In this document: one piece after another, positions 49,175 to 62,000 of the stretch
How positions within the stretch are numbered: the stretch's first letter is position 1
Layout of the letters: every line of letters starts with the position of its first letter
DNA from: Haliclystus octoradiatus
Taxonomy: Eukaryota > Cnidaria > Staurozoa > Stauromedusae > Haliclystidae
NCBI GenBank assembly: GCA_916610825.1
Contig: OU744446.1
Coordinates: 24,008,445 to 24,072,444, forward strand
DNA length: 64,000 bases
Reading direction: 5' to 3'
Position numbers and translations under genes: made by a program
Notes under the pieces: generated by a model
What the model was told of the DNA's origin: nothing
Seen by the model: only the letters and a program-made list of their open reading frames with translations
Database searches by the model: none

Positions 49175-49717
49175 TATGACAATTTGTATTTTCAAACCTT
49201 CGTTCGTTGGCAATGCGAAACCCTCAAACTGTATAAATAAATAAGATTTATTAATTTTGCCCTTTGAGCTTTCAATACCGGACCCGTACGGAAAAACTTC
49301 TTTATGAATTACACCGTGAGATCACTAGTCCTCCGATAGCCCTCCGAGAAGCAGGAGTCGGCAACGGATATGGTAAAACAACTTAATGTTACTATTAAAG
49401 ATTTACACTAAATAACGATGCCATTAATTACCTAGTTATGTACGATTTTAATCCAAAAACCGCTGTTATTGTTCCCTAATTGTTCGATAAAATATTGATT
49501 ATCCGTGTTTGTATTTTATTTCCCGGATAAGAAATCTACCCGGTGACAAAAAGTTCTAGATCATGTTGGGAAAAAGTATCGGCAATAAAGAGGCTGCTAC
49601 AAATTCCAGAGGCTAAAAATGGCGAATACATGCTGTCTTTTGACGTAGAAAATGGAACAGATTTGAAAGTTTATTGAGCTAATTAACCGTAGGAAATTTA
49701 ACATTGTTGCTTTAACT
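49175..49717. promoter_or_regulatory. Shared 543-bp head-to-head promoter region of GPD2 and CASC3
   Basis: Divergent start codons at 49174 (minus) and 49718 (plus). No TATA box in an expected place. An AAAATGGCG motif (49616-49624) lies about 95 bp before the CASC3 start. Bidirectional use is inferred from geometry. Confidence 0.5.
49616..49624 (+). promoter_or_regulatory. YY1-like AAAATGGCG site before CASC3
   Basis: Matches the YY1 core (AAnATGGCG), often near transcription starts. The complementary core CCATTTTG occurs before DNAJC13. Confidence 0.4.
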
Positions 49718-50012
49718 ATGGAAAAAAATAATGCCGAGGTAAAAAAATCTGTAGAAAAGGATGTTAAAGAAGAATTGTCTGATGCTGCTGTAGCAAACGA
49801 GGACGAAGGAGAGACAGGATCTGGTTATCGGAGTGACAAAGAAGGTTCTGAGAGTTCCGATGTATCTGATCGCGTGACAACATCCAAGGATTCTGATGGC
49901 TACGAAGTGGATTCTGAATCAAATAGAGAATCAAATTCAAAGGATTCTCTGAACGGAGATGCAGAAAACAAAACTGTAGTAGCATCATTTGTTGAAGATC
50001 CGCATAGCGAAG
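49718..50012 (+). CDS. CASC3: CASC3 coding exon 1
   Basis: Residues 1-98, acidic and Ser-rich (DEGETGSGYRSDKEGSESSD). The ATG is the first long-frame start; donor GTAAAA, phase 1. Confidence 0.82.
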
Positions 50013-53000
50013 GTAAAATATGAATAGGCGATCAGGCCTAAGGGCCTAGGGCTAGAACTAAATATATGGATTGGATAGGTGAGGTCTACGTACGGCCCTA
50101 CGCTTTTTAGCCTGGTTGTCTTGTCGGAAAGTCTACTAAATAGGTACTTTTCAACAAGTATTGATGATCGACAAGACACGTTTATCTATATTTCAGCTTG
50201 ATTTGAACATAGGCGTAACGAATCATCTTTTGACCAGTCTGCAAATAATGGCAATCTCGATTCTCGACGAGATCTCGGGGTTTTTGCGCCGAACAAAAGT
50301 TAGGGCTGGGGCGGCAACTGCTCAAATTGGACTCCAGGGGCGGCAAAATCCATCATTTCAGCAAAAATTATGAAGGAAATGACAAAAAGTTTATTTTAGC
50401 TGCTTATTTTTGATAAAAACTGCAGCTTTAGGGGCAGCAATCACGAGAAAAATGTTCATCTCGGGGGCGCAGCTGCCATGCTTTACATACCGATCTCTTG
50501 AAGCTGATCTCGAGACAGCAGTGTCTGTGCTGTGTTATACTCTGCGAACTGCAGGAAAGAAATGATTGACCGTAAATATTGAAGCCTTCTTGATCTGGTT
50601 TGTTACTGCTTATAAATAAAGTTTTCAAGTTGTGATGGATTCGCATACTTGGAAGTTTCTCATATTTTGGCGGAATTTTATGATTTAAAATGTTCTAATT
50701 TCGGGATTTGTTTATAGTAAAATAAAGGATGCTTAGAAATAACTTATCTTGATTTAGTTAATTAACTTGATATTTTAACTCATCTCAACTGTGATCTTAA
50801 AGCGTGGACACTTCGCACTGAAAATGGATTAACGGTATATGGGCGTATCCGTATCATCAGTTCCAGACATCGTCCATATTTTTGTTTACAATAACGTCCA
50901 GTTGCAAAAATAGTTTGTTTTCATTTCTAGCTGGATTATATTTCTTAATTAATTAAAGGGATTCAACATTATTAAATTGAAGGTTTATATGTAATTTAGT
51001 TAGCAATTTGACCAAAACTTTTATTGGTCCCATTGGAATGAACGTGTGAAATTTCGAAAATCAATGAAAGCAAAACACTAATATTATCGCCCTTGAGAGA
51101 CTTTTTTATGCTCAAAAATTTATATTTATATCAATACTAGTAATGAGTCCTCCGCATAGCCTGCTCGCAGACTCATTGTCAACATGTAAATTTGGTAAAC
51201 AGTAGAGTCTGCTAACTCGAGGTCAAAAGCTTGCCTTTGCTGAATCAGCACCGGGCGTAGAAAGGTGTAAAAACTATTGTCCTACAAGGGCTGTGATTCG
51301 ACGCCAAGATTTTCTGGCAACGAATCAGCGAAGAGTATTTCAAAGAGAGGCTTGGTGGGCTAGGCTGCAATAACTCCCCTTCCTTGTCATTTTTCAGAAA
51401 ACTTTATGCCTTTCGAAATCGTTTGGAACATTTGCGATAAACTTCAATGCCAAGAATTGAGAATTAATATCATTTCCAAGACGTGTTGGAACCATTAACT
51501 GTCGTAATTTGGGTTGTAATTTGCATCAATTATTTTTATTTATATCTCTGATTAGTCTCATAAATGTATGAAATGTTTTGGACAGCGTTTTTATTCAAAA
51601 GCTATTACAAACGGAGAGGCGCGACACGAAAACAACATGGCAAGGAAAATTAATTCAACAAACAACAAACACTTTAGTGGCCGCATTATTTAATGGCTAT
51701 ACAAAGGAAGCTATTGTTGAGCCACTGTTTTTCGTCGTCTTCTTATTTTCATTATGATTACTCTATATTTGCTTCGTTCGTTCGACAAAATAAGTCTATC
51801 ACGCGGGTAATTCAAATTCGTAGTGGCTCAAGTTTAATTCAGATGAAGCATGAATTAATGCAGTAGACAATTTGATCATTACTGATGTTAAATTGGAATT
51901 TCAGATTTATTGAAAACTAGATATCTTCCCTAAAATTAATTGTGAAATATTAACAGTAAATGAGTTTCAAGTAAATTAATAATAAATATGATTTGAGTCG
52001 TTGGTCTTTTTCTGGGCTTGACTTTCGTGGCCAAGCATTCTTAGCGAAAGCGAGGCAACCAATTTCCACGCCCCGTGCTGATTCAGCAAAGGCAAGCTTT
52101 TGTCCTCGAGTTAGCAGACTCTACTGTTTACCAAGATTACATTTTGACAGTGAGTCTGCGAGCAGGCTATCCTCCGCATTGCTGTGTTAATTTGGGCTGA
52201 TTTAGTTTTACAGTAACTAAACTGTGATTGAGAAAATGTAATTTGTCTATTCAAAACAGAACACCAAACCAAAATTATTTTAACAGAAGCAAGTTGTGTG
52301 TTTGCAAAAATGTGTTTTGAATAGTGCGGCACCTGGTGAACGTTGATATCAAAAGTAAAGATACAAAAGTTTAATCGTGCGTGGGAAAATGAGAAGCCAA
52401 ACTCTTTGTTGTTGTCGCAACTCAAAGATAAATCACATGAGAAAGATATGTTTTCTTTTGATGCGAGAAACAAAATGCAAAATCTAAAAAACAAAGGCTG
52501 TCATAACAATATATTGATCATACTATTTACAATAAGATGCTTTTCAAAGGTGTAGAACTACAACTAACAGAGAAAATCTTCTGGACATACATGCATACAT
52601 ATACACATACTTTGACATATGGTTAAACAGAGGTCATAAAATTGGCCTAAAAGTAACTCAAAGCTCCACAAAAATGTGTGTCAAGCTGTGATATAACGTG
52701 AGATAGTTAAAACATGACCGATAACAACTGTGGCTTAACTGGATCTGATCTCTTAATCAAGATTTACGTAATTACATATTAAAAGCCTAGGTACTAATGT
52801 ATACTAAATTATGCTAAATTCTATCACGTGATAACGTGTGACGATATACGACAATATCCCCTTTCCAAAAATAGATCGGGAGTCTACTCTATGTGTTATT
52901 ATATCCATAACGATTTGGTGGGTTCAGGGTTAATGTTTCTTTCTGAACGACGTGGTATTTGTCTTTATGTTCTTTCAGTAGTTATATCAGTGCCTATTGA

Positions 53001-56000
53001 CTAAACGGATGCCTGTAGACGATTGTTCTGCAACTGGAGCAATAAGTCCACTTCGAGAAAACTGATTACGTGAAGCCAAAATACATGGCTTGTATTCCGA
53101 GGCGTGCGATCGCACGCGCACACCTCCGCACACGCCTCCGCGTTCCAAGGCGTGCGATCTATCGCACGCCTACTTTCTTTTCCTTTTTTCGAATTTATCA
53201 ATGTGAAGCTTTATTAAAGCAAACAAAAATTTATTTTCATTAGAGATGCAATTCGATTATTTAAATTAATTTTAAATATGCTTGTTTCCAAATATAAAGC
53301 AACCTTTCTTGGATAAATTTTTCTTCAAAATCAAATGCTCTTTTCGCCGATATAAAATACGAAACAAACACGCAACAAATCATTCAAAGCGACGTCTTTT
53401 GCATGCTTGAATGGTCTACGGAACTCCCCCTAATTACCATAACAAAGAAGATCTCAAGTTACGCGCCATTAGTTCTATTCCAGACTCTGTTGCTATGACA
53501 ATTAATTGATCGAACAGACGTGATGAAGCATAAAGCGCGTTGAATAACATGAATTCTGTAAACTAATGTCGAAGCAAACTGAGCGAACAAACTGTTATAT
53601 CTATGTATTCAAAATCTTTTTCAAAATCTATGCAAAGATAGTTAAGTTGAATTTGATGTTTTCAACACATTTCTTGCAGTCGTGGAAAAGGTTTTGTTTG
53701 TGTTTTTATTGTCTACTTGCATGGTAACAAACAGAACAAGAGATTTTGATTAATTATTCAATTAGAATCGAATAGTGCATTGTCGAATATTCGATTACTG
53801 TTTTGACTTTCGCCTAATTTTTATTGAATTGAAATTCAACACCTTGAAAAAAGTTACTAGTGTGATATTGTTAGAAAAAGCTACCGCCTTTCAACTTCCT
53901 GTTTTATTAGAATCAATCAAGCGAATAACTGTGAAATGAGATCTTCAGGCAGGAGTGTTTTCAAATTGTGTTTGTTTCAATATTACATTTAAAAAGCAGA
54001 ATTTTTTTAGCATGAATATAAAATCCTTAACTTTAAATAATAAACGTGATGTCTAGTTTGTATTTCTCACCAGTAAAAACGATTTGTAAAACAGCTTGAA
54101 ATCGTGTTGCCCTGACAATCGGTTATCGTGTTGTCGTGGTAACAAATGATCGCACGCCATCGCACGCCATCGCACGCCTTAGATTTCTGGGGCGTGTGTT
54201 TTGTCGCACGCGTGTGATTTCAGGAATACAAGCCATGGGCGCTCTATTAAACGCTCTCCATAAGTGTAAACAAGGCGCTCGAAGGCGCGCGAGAGCGATC
54301 GCGCGCCTTTCCCGTAAAGGTCTGGTGAACGGTCAAAATACGATTTAGAACCATTACAAATGATACACATAATCCTGTGTGCCATGCCTTCATTGGCCGC
54401 TTGGCTATCTGGACCGCACATTCAGCCAATATCCGTTAGAACGCTGAAATAGGCAGGAGATTCAATTTTGCGGCAACCAGAGTTGGCAAGCCATAACACA
54501 ATCTCAACACTAATAAATTCCTTGGCGTTATCTGAGACAAAAGTTTTAGGAATACCAAAACGAGAAAATACGCTAGCTAGTATTTTAATCACAGTTGCTG
54601 TGGCGCAATCTGGGCATCTGAATGCTTCTATCCATGCCGTACCTGCATCGGCAAGAATAAATATCAAGCCAACATCAACAACATGCGCAAAATCCATGTA
54701 AAGTCTTTCCCATAGTTCTGCTTCTGGCCAAGTGTGTACACTTTGACCAAATCTAGGTCTAATCGAACAACATTTTTGACAAGTAGAAACAAAGTTCTCT
54801 ACATCGCGAAAAATGCCAGGCCACCACGCTCCTTTTGGTTATCTAACGTTAGTGGGCTTTCCATCTTGAGATCCATTATGTATGATAATAATAAAAACCG
54901 GGGACGCCAAATGTGATATAACATGAGATAGTTAAAACATGACCGATAACAACTGTGGCTTAACTGGATCTGATCTCTTAATCAAGATTTACGTAATTAC
55001 ATATTAAAAGCCTGGGTACTAAGGTATACTAAATTATGCTAAATCTATCACGTGATAACGTGTGACGATATATGACACAAACTAAAACCGCTCAAATCTT
55101 GGAAATAATTGATAATTACATCTAACCATCAAGAATATTCAGTACAGTGTAACCCGCTTTTAAAGTGCAATTCGGATAAGCGCAAATCCCAGTTATGTGC
55201 AATTAATCTTTTATCAAATACCAAAATATTTCCATACAAACTTTGTTAATAAATGCCGCATAACTTCACTTCGGTTAAGTGCAATTTCGGCTTATCTGCA
55301 AACAGTTTCTTTCATTTATTTGTTCAAAACCTATTTATGTGCAGATGTTTTGTTATATCTTAATACTGTAGTTGTGAGAAATGAATTTTAATGGTTTCAA
55401 ATTATTTCACTTGTATGTGTTTTTGTTTGGCACATCCTTTGTTTATAAAACAACAGATTTCTATAACGAGTCTTATGTGATGTAGCTCAAGGTGGTCACG
55501 CGCTCGTAGGTCGCGCTTTCAATTTTTATCGTTACAACTAGCCAATTGTATTCTTTTATTTGAATCGCATGACATTGCAAAAAAGATTAACAACCAAACT
55601 GCGGAAGATCAAAATTGTTGTTGAAGTGGAAGAATATTACAGATTTACATTATTTTATTATTGCTGAAATCAATCTCAACAAAACTCTCTCTCTAGCTGA
55701 TAAGCTCAACTGCATAAAACTTTCTGAGAAAGATAGATTATAGCAAAAAGCTATTACTGAGAAATATAATATTAGCATGAGTCAAATATGCCGGATCCTG
55801 AAAAACAATGCTCCCACTTCTAAACGAAGCAGATGACTATTTACAATTTATATTATATACCATTATTTATTTCACTTGTAAAGGTTTTAAATAATAAATA
55901 GACTTTACATACTTTTACTACTATTTCTATGTTCAAAATCGAATCTGGTTTGTTGTTTTGACTTTATTTCGGCTTGTTTACCATTTTTTCCTTTGTTCTA

Positions 56001-59000
56001 AATTTTCTATTGTTTTAGTGAATTCCGGATAAGCGCAATTTCGGATAAGTGCAACTAAAATCGAACGCAAAGTCGCTTTGCACTTAAGCGGGTTTCACTG
56101 TGATATCTAATTGTATTCAATTTGTTTATAACAATCATTTTTGGATTTCATCATTAGATAATTCTGATCATTTTGAAGAGGCAGTTGAAATAGTCGAAGA
56201 CGTGAATCTTGTTCGCAAGTCTGAGAATGACAGTGAAGGCTATGAAGAGGGTAATGAAAGTGGCAGTGAAGAATCTGATGTCCCCTCTGATTCAAATCGC
56301 CATCATGACTCAACTGGCTACAATGAAGAAAGTGATAACGATGACGAAAATGATACCGAGAAGGTTAAGGTAAAGGGTACTCTTTACTGACAACATAGAT
56401 AGGTAGTAATATTCTTTCTTCATTTCAGAATAATATTCATTAAAGGTAGGACAAGTCTAAAAGGAATTGTTTTCCCCCACCCTTTCTAGTAAAAGTTTGT
56501 ATCATATAATGCACTCTACAGACTTAAAAGTTCATTAAAAATAATCTAGATATGCTTGATTTCAGACTATTTTTGAAATTTGAATTCTCCTGTAGGGAAG
56601 AGATGATTGTTCTGAAGATAATTGGTTTTGCCAATCATCGGCGCTAATTTTACTAATCAAAAATAAATTGGCATCAACCAATGCATTAATTTTTACTCGT
56701 TGAACCGATTATTATTTGACAATGAAATTCAAAACAAAGGTTCGGAAATTGTTGCTTCTGTTTTGTTCACATTGTTTTGTGTTTCAAAGCGTTCAAATAA
56801 TATGTCATGCCAATTAACATCTTCTATTCTTATAGCGTGAAAAAGGTCAACACATTAGCGTTGATGAATAAAACACATAAGCACGGTTGAATGAATGAAT
56901 AATTTAATTACAATTGAAAAGCGGCGGTCGAGTTGAAATTTTGAGAAAATAATTTTCACATAAAACTTAAGTAATTCAATATTTTAGCAAACGTTTTTGT
57001 GGGGATTATATCATATTGTTTTGGTTGGATTAATTATTAGAGCTGGAAGGATTTACAATCACTTATGGGGAGAAAGCCTCCTCGTTGTGTTTATCAGAAA
57101 CCTTTTTATTTTGTTGAAAACTTTGGCCTACACTACTGATTTACTAATACTGATTTCAATCTGTTTACGATTTCAGCGTAACATATTTAATGTTTTATTT
57201 CAACTTTGAATTGTGCAAGGAACATATCTATGATCCTCGTGTTGTCAGATGGCCAGTATTTTATAATGCTTCTTTGAGTGAGAAATAATCTGAAAATTTG
57301 ATTAACTTGTTACAATTTATCGCTATTGATCCCAAACGACTTTGATTATGTTTTATTTCATGTTGCCCTCTTAGGTAAATGGAAAATCGTGATCAAAATC
57401 GCTTCACAAATGGTCAATTTAGGCCTCTAAGTCTGTCCGTCCTGGCTGAGCCACTTTGTTGAAGAACTACCTTCTCAGCTTTAACGCCATTATTTCGTTC
57501 AACTTTCTCGCATGTTGTGCCCACATTGTTTGTGCGCAAAGCATTATGCGATCACAATATATATCAAAAGGGAAAAATAATCAATGTTTTTCTGGCATCA
57601 TAGGATAGACCCAGGATTTCTTATTTCTTACAAAACCATGTGTCCAAATTTGGGAGCTGAATCTGATCAAATTTGCGTTTTTCTAAATAGTTCTTAATAC
57701 TTCAATAGCCTGGAAATTAGCAAAATTTAAGATAAATGAATGAAGTTCAAAGTTGTACTACTATTATAATGTACTGCATAGTATATATAATATATTATTA
57801 ATGTAATGTTATGATGTAATGCAATGAATCATGTTTAAAACAATTCATTTCAATATATTCAGAGTACCTTCTATGATTGTAATCAGGTGAATAAACATTG
57901 ATTGATGTCAAACTAGGGTTGGACTAGTGTTCGATTTGGATCTTTTAGAGATCAAATAATCATAGACAAGTGGAAAGTTTTAAAAAAAATATTGCACCTT
58001 TTATATTTCATTTCTTCAAGAATTAACCCAGGGAAAGTCTTCATCAAACAAATAGAATGAATTCAGATATGTTTGAGAGTTACATTCGGTTAATTTTAAT
58101 TTCAATATGTTTTTAGTTGTGTATGTTTTTGTTATCAGCGGTATACGCTAGTGTATTTTGATGTCATTCATTGAACAAATAAGATCTAATGCAAATACTG
58201 AAGCAATGTTGAGATTTGATATTCCAAAATAAATTTTGTTTTATGTATAGAATTAAAAACGTAGATTTGAATGATTTGGATAGAAATAATTGTTCTTGTC
58301 CTCACTCTAAAAAGGATAATTGAAAACATCCCTTTCACGAGAAGAATGGAAAATATCAAAAATGATGTCAAATGGCGTGGCGTGGCAAATTAGTAATGGG
58401 AGCTAAATAACAATGCTTTGCAATGTAAACAAACATTTACGATCTATTCATTGAACGTTGATTTGCGAGATCCAACACAAATTGAATCAGATACAGCTTG
58501 CAGTGCCTCTATCCAAGAAATATGGATTTAACAAGAGCTACGGAATACCAAGTTAATTATAATAATTATTTGTATGTTATTCATACAGGTCCAAAGAAAA
58601 CGTCAAGGTGCAAAAGATGATGATGAATCAGAAGAAGAAAAATGCGATTCTGACTCATCGGAGGATGTTTTGATTGAATCCGGTGACGAGAATAAAACTG
58701 GAGAGGATTGGGGAAGTGAAGCTGAAGGCAGCGCAGAAGGCGATGAAGACGTGTGTAACCTACTGTGTAGTACTATTAAATTCCTAGATAATTTCTGGCA
58801 CAACACAGACTTTTCCTAAAACTGTACCAACTTTTCGGAGTTATGATGAATCTGAGTTAATCATAAATAAAGCTGAGCAAATACTTCTTAACAATTCAAA
58901 AAGATGCCAGAATAATCCAAACAGTGATGTCCGTTTAGGTTGTGAAGATCTTGCATAGATTTAAATGTTCAAACTAAAGTGAACAAATGAAAATGTAAAT

Positions 59001-62000
59001 AGACTTTGATATTTATGCAATATGGAACAAGCTAGAGGGATTTTTTTAGATTTTCATGTTTCTCACAGCCAGGGTCCAACAAATTCCGGAAAGCTAATTT
59101 GCGAAAGGCTAGGAAAATTCAGAATGATAAAGGCAAAATGTTTGATATAAATCAAAAATCATTAGAATAATATGAAAAATAATGTTATTACAATTACTCA
59201 TCCATTGATCTAAAATGTTTTACCTTCCGCAAACTTCAACGTTATAGATCAATGGATGAGTAATTTAATAATATTATTTTTCATATTTTTATATTTCTTT
59301 TATTTATATTTTCCGCAAATATGTATTTTGATTCTCGAACCTGTATTAGATTCATCTGAATCATAGCGTGCTTGCTATGTAAGCTAGTCTGTATACGGTA
59401 GTCCACCAGTAACCTGTATAACTCCAAAACAATTCGGTATAGCTTTTTGTTTATGTTTGTTTTACACAAAAACATGAAGTGTTAAAATAGTTTTTCTGGT
59501 TTGGAATATTTCCCCCTTTAAGTTTGGGATATTGCATTATCATAAATCCTGGTTTTCACAACTGTAACAGCAGTACCCATCAGGAAAGCATCATCTTCAG
59601 ATCTAATAGGCAGACAGAATATTTCATTATAAATTGAAAATGTAATACATTGTCTTCTTGAAACATAAACATTCTTTCAGAAGTTCCATTTAGACCATTG
59701 TAAACACTCAACATAATTATGGTGCTTGAATTGAAAATGCCAGGGCTCTAACATACTGCGTCAACTGATTTCTATCTTTGCTGTTGTGTTGACCAAACCA
59801 TTGTGTGTGTTCTCAAGTTTTAATTCATCAATTCAAACCAAAAGCAAGATCAACTGTCAGCTCAAATATATATTGACACTTGACAGTAGATTTATGAACT
59901 TTTTATGAGAAACTCAGACATCGGTCGAGAATCATTCAACCTTTCTATATACATTAACAAAGTTGTTCTTTAAAAAATGCCATAATTTGTCTTACACAAA
60001 ACCATACTATTGTTTGCTGAAAAATCTTACAATTTTTGTCAGTTTTCGGCCAATCTATTGGTTTTGCATACTTTTTGGTCAGTATGCCTTAAAAACAGAT
60101 GTGATTGATTGAGAAAGGATTGAGCCAACCAATAAAAAAGAAACAGTAGCAATCAATTATTTAGCAGCTTGCTCTTGACGTCAATGGAAAATTTGGAGCT
60201 GAAGGAATGCAAACATATAATTTAAGTGAAAAGTCTTGACCACTTTATCTTAATTAGATCTCTTTTTCTCTCGATTGAATGACTATTATATTAATTGTGT
60301 ACAGGAAGAACAAAAAGTAACCAAACAAGCTATCGTTCCAAGAAGAACAAGATTCTGGGATCACGATGATCGATTTGATGATATAACAATAGAGGAGTCA
60401 AGGTAAATCACACATCCTTTTGAAAATAACATTTTGTTATGATTCTGTGTAAATGGAACATTGGGGAATTTATAATACCAGGTAATTCGTTCTTAAATAA
60501 AATATGGTAATGCTAAATTGCATTTTGAACAATCAAAATAGTTTGAAAAGTTAGATAGAAAAATTGATATCTCAATCATTTTTTATCACGTCAGCCATCA
60601 ATCTTGGATGTATCAATTTTCAACATTATTATACATGATAATCAAGCATTTATTCTAATTGAAAAATTCCACTCAGAAATAACGTACTTTATTGATTGTA
60701 AATTTAATGTTCACTAATTATATATGTGTAACGCAATTGGAAGATGATTTCCGTGGCTTTGATTAGCAACCTTATTGATTTGAAGAACCTTTATTAATTG
60801 GTTGATGTGAATTATTCCGTATTATAAATCGTTAAGTTCAAATTATTTATACCGAATTAATAGAAGTGATGTAAGGTAAGCCTATTAAAAATAATTTTTT
60901 TAATTTCATATATCGTTCAGGGAAGCATTCGATCAGTCACGGGAAGAGGCAAGAAACAAAAAGTTGTGGGATAGAACGGCTGAAAAATGGGTGCATGACC
61001 TTTACGTTGAAGAGGAACAGGCTCCTAAAGAAGAATGGGAGAAACAGCAACAGGTTGGTCAGGACTAGAAATCTAAAAATCAGATTCAATCCTTGCAAAT
61101 CCAAGTGGATTTCTGTTGAGTTTAACTCAATTTACAAGCAATCATTTTCTTAAAATCATTAACATTTTGCTTATTTAGCAAGGAACACAGAATATTTACA
61201 AGCTTGATTTATTCAATGCTAATAGCTTGCCACGCCTCTTTTAAAATTGGCAACTTATAACGATGATTAGATTAGGAAAAGATTTCCTGGATTAATTCAG
61301 AGCAGAGCTTGCATCTCAAAATTATTTGCCTCTTTTTATTAATAATCAGTTGAAATCAGTTTGAATTTATCAATTTAAAAATAAAAAATGGGGACAATGA
61401 ACAGTGTTCAACAGCATTCTTTTATCTTGGGAGAATTGTGCAGGGTTTTCTGAATCTTACATTTCCAGATCATCAATCGACAACTTTGTTATGTTTTTAT
61501 TTTGAAGTCTGAACGTCGCAATGAGCAGCAGCAAAGAAGAAGGGAAAGAACAGTTGGTGACTATATCCAAAATGCAAGGGGTAGAGGTGGAAGGTACAAT
61601 CCTAGACGGAACTATAATCAACGAGAGATAAAAGAAGACAGTATATCAATGCGAGTAAAAGAAGAACAAAATGGCAGAGAAGAGAGAACGAACCAAGACA
61701 GTAGATCTTCTGAAGAGCCGGAATCAAGAGTTGCCCCAACGAATCGCCGTTATTTCAATAAAGAAGGAAGTAAAATAGAAAAAAATGATACAGATGAACA
61801 GTTCCCTGCTTTAAAAAGTGAAGCTCAAACTACTAATGAAGCGTCTTCTAGTTCTACAACAGCAAAGAAAACATCAACACGCTCTGAGACAGAAGCACCA
61901 AAGCCAAAAATTGAGAAGGGAAAGAAAAAAGAAACTAATGAGAATACTAGAGATGTTAAAGAAAAAACAGCAATTGTGAAAAATTTTGAAACAAGGTAGG

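Larger units (their letters stand above)
52687..55077 (-). mobile_element. Second internally deleted Gypsy-like LTR element
   Basis: 167/166-bp LTRs (52687-52853 and 54912-55077), TG...CA, with 5-bp flanks CAAGC/CAAAC (4 of 5). Read on the minus strand, a primer-binding site TGGCGTCCCCGG starts two bases inside the 5' LTR boundary, then a start ATGGATCTC, then integrase sequence. A polypurine tract GGAAAGGGGA abuts the 3' LTR. Gag, protease and reverse transcriptase are missing. A hAT-like element is nested inside. Confidence 0.88.
50013..56157. other. CASC3 intron 1, transposon nest
   Basis: 6.1 kb. From left: G-rich unclassified sequence (50260-50520, with repeated GATCTCG motifs), TAGCCTGC-family copy 3 (51157-52169), an LTR element (52687-55077) carrying a nested hAT-like element (53085-54236), and a pogo-like relic (55142-56098). 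Exon 2 begins only 60 bp after the last of these. Confidence 0.8.

Noticed and set aside
49764..49988. Minus-strand 74-codon frame opposite CASC3 exon 1
   Set aside because: Shadow of the Ser/Asp/Glu-rich plus-strand coding sequence.
50161..50646. Short frames in the G-rich part of CASC3 intron 1
   Set aside because: No family resemblance; G-rich repeats explain their openness.
54422..54697. Host gene of the GIN1 type (domesticated integrase)
   Set aside because: It lies between matching LTRs with primer-binding site and polypurine tract and is frameshifted on both sides.
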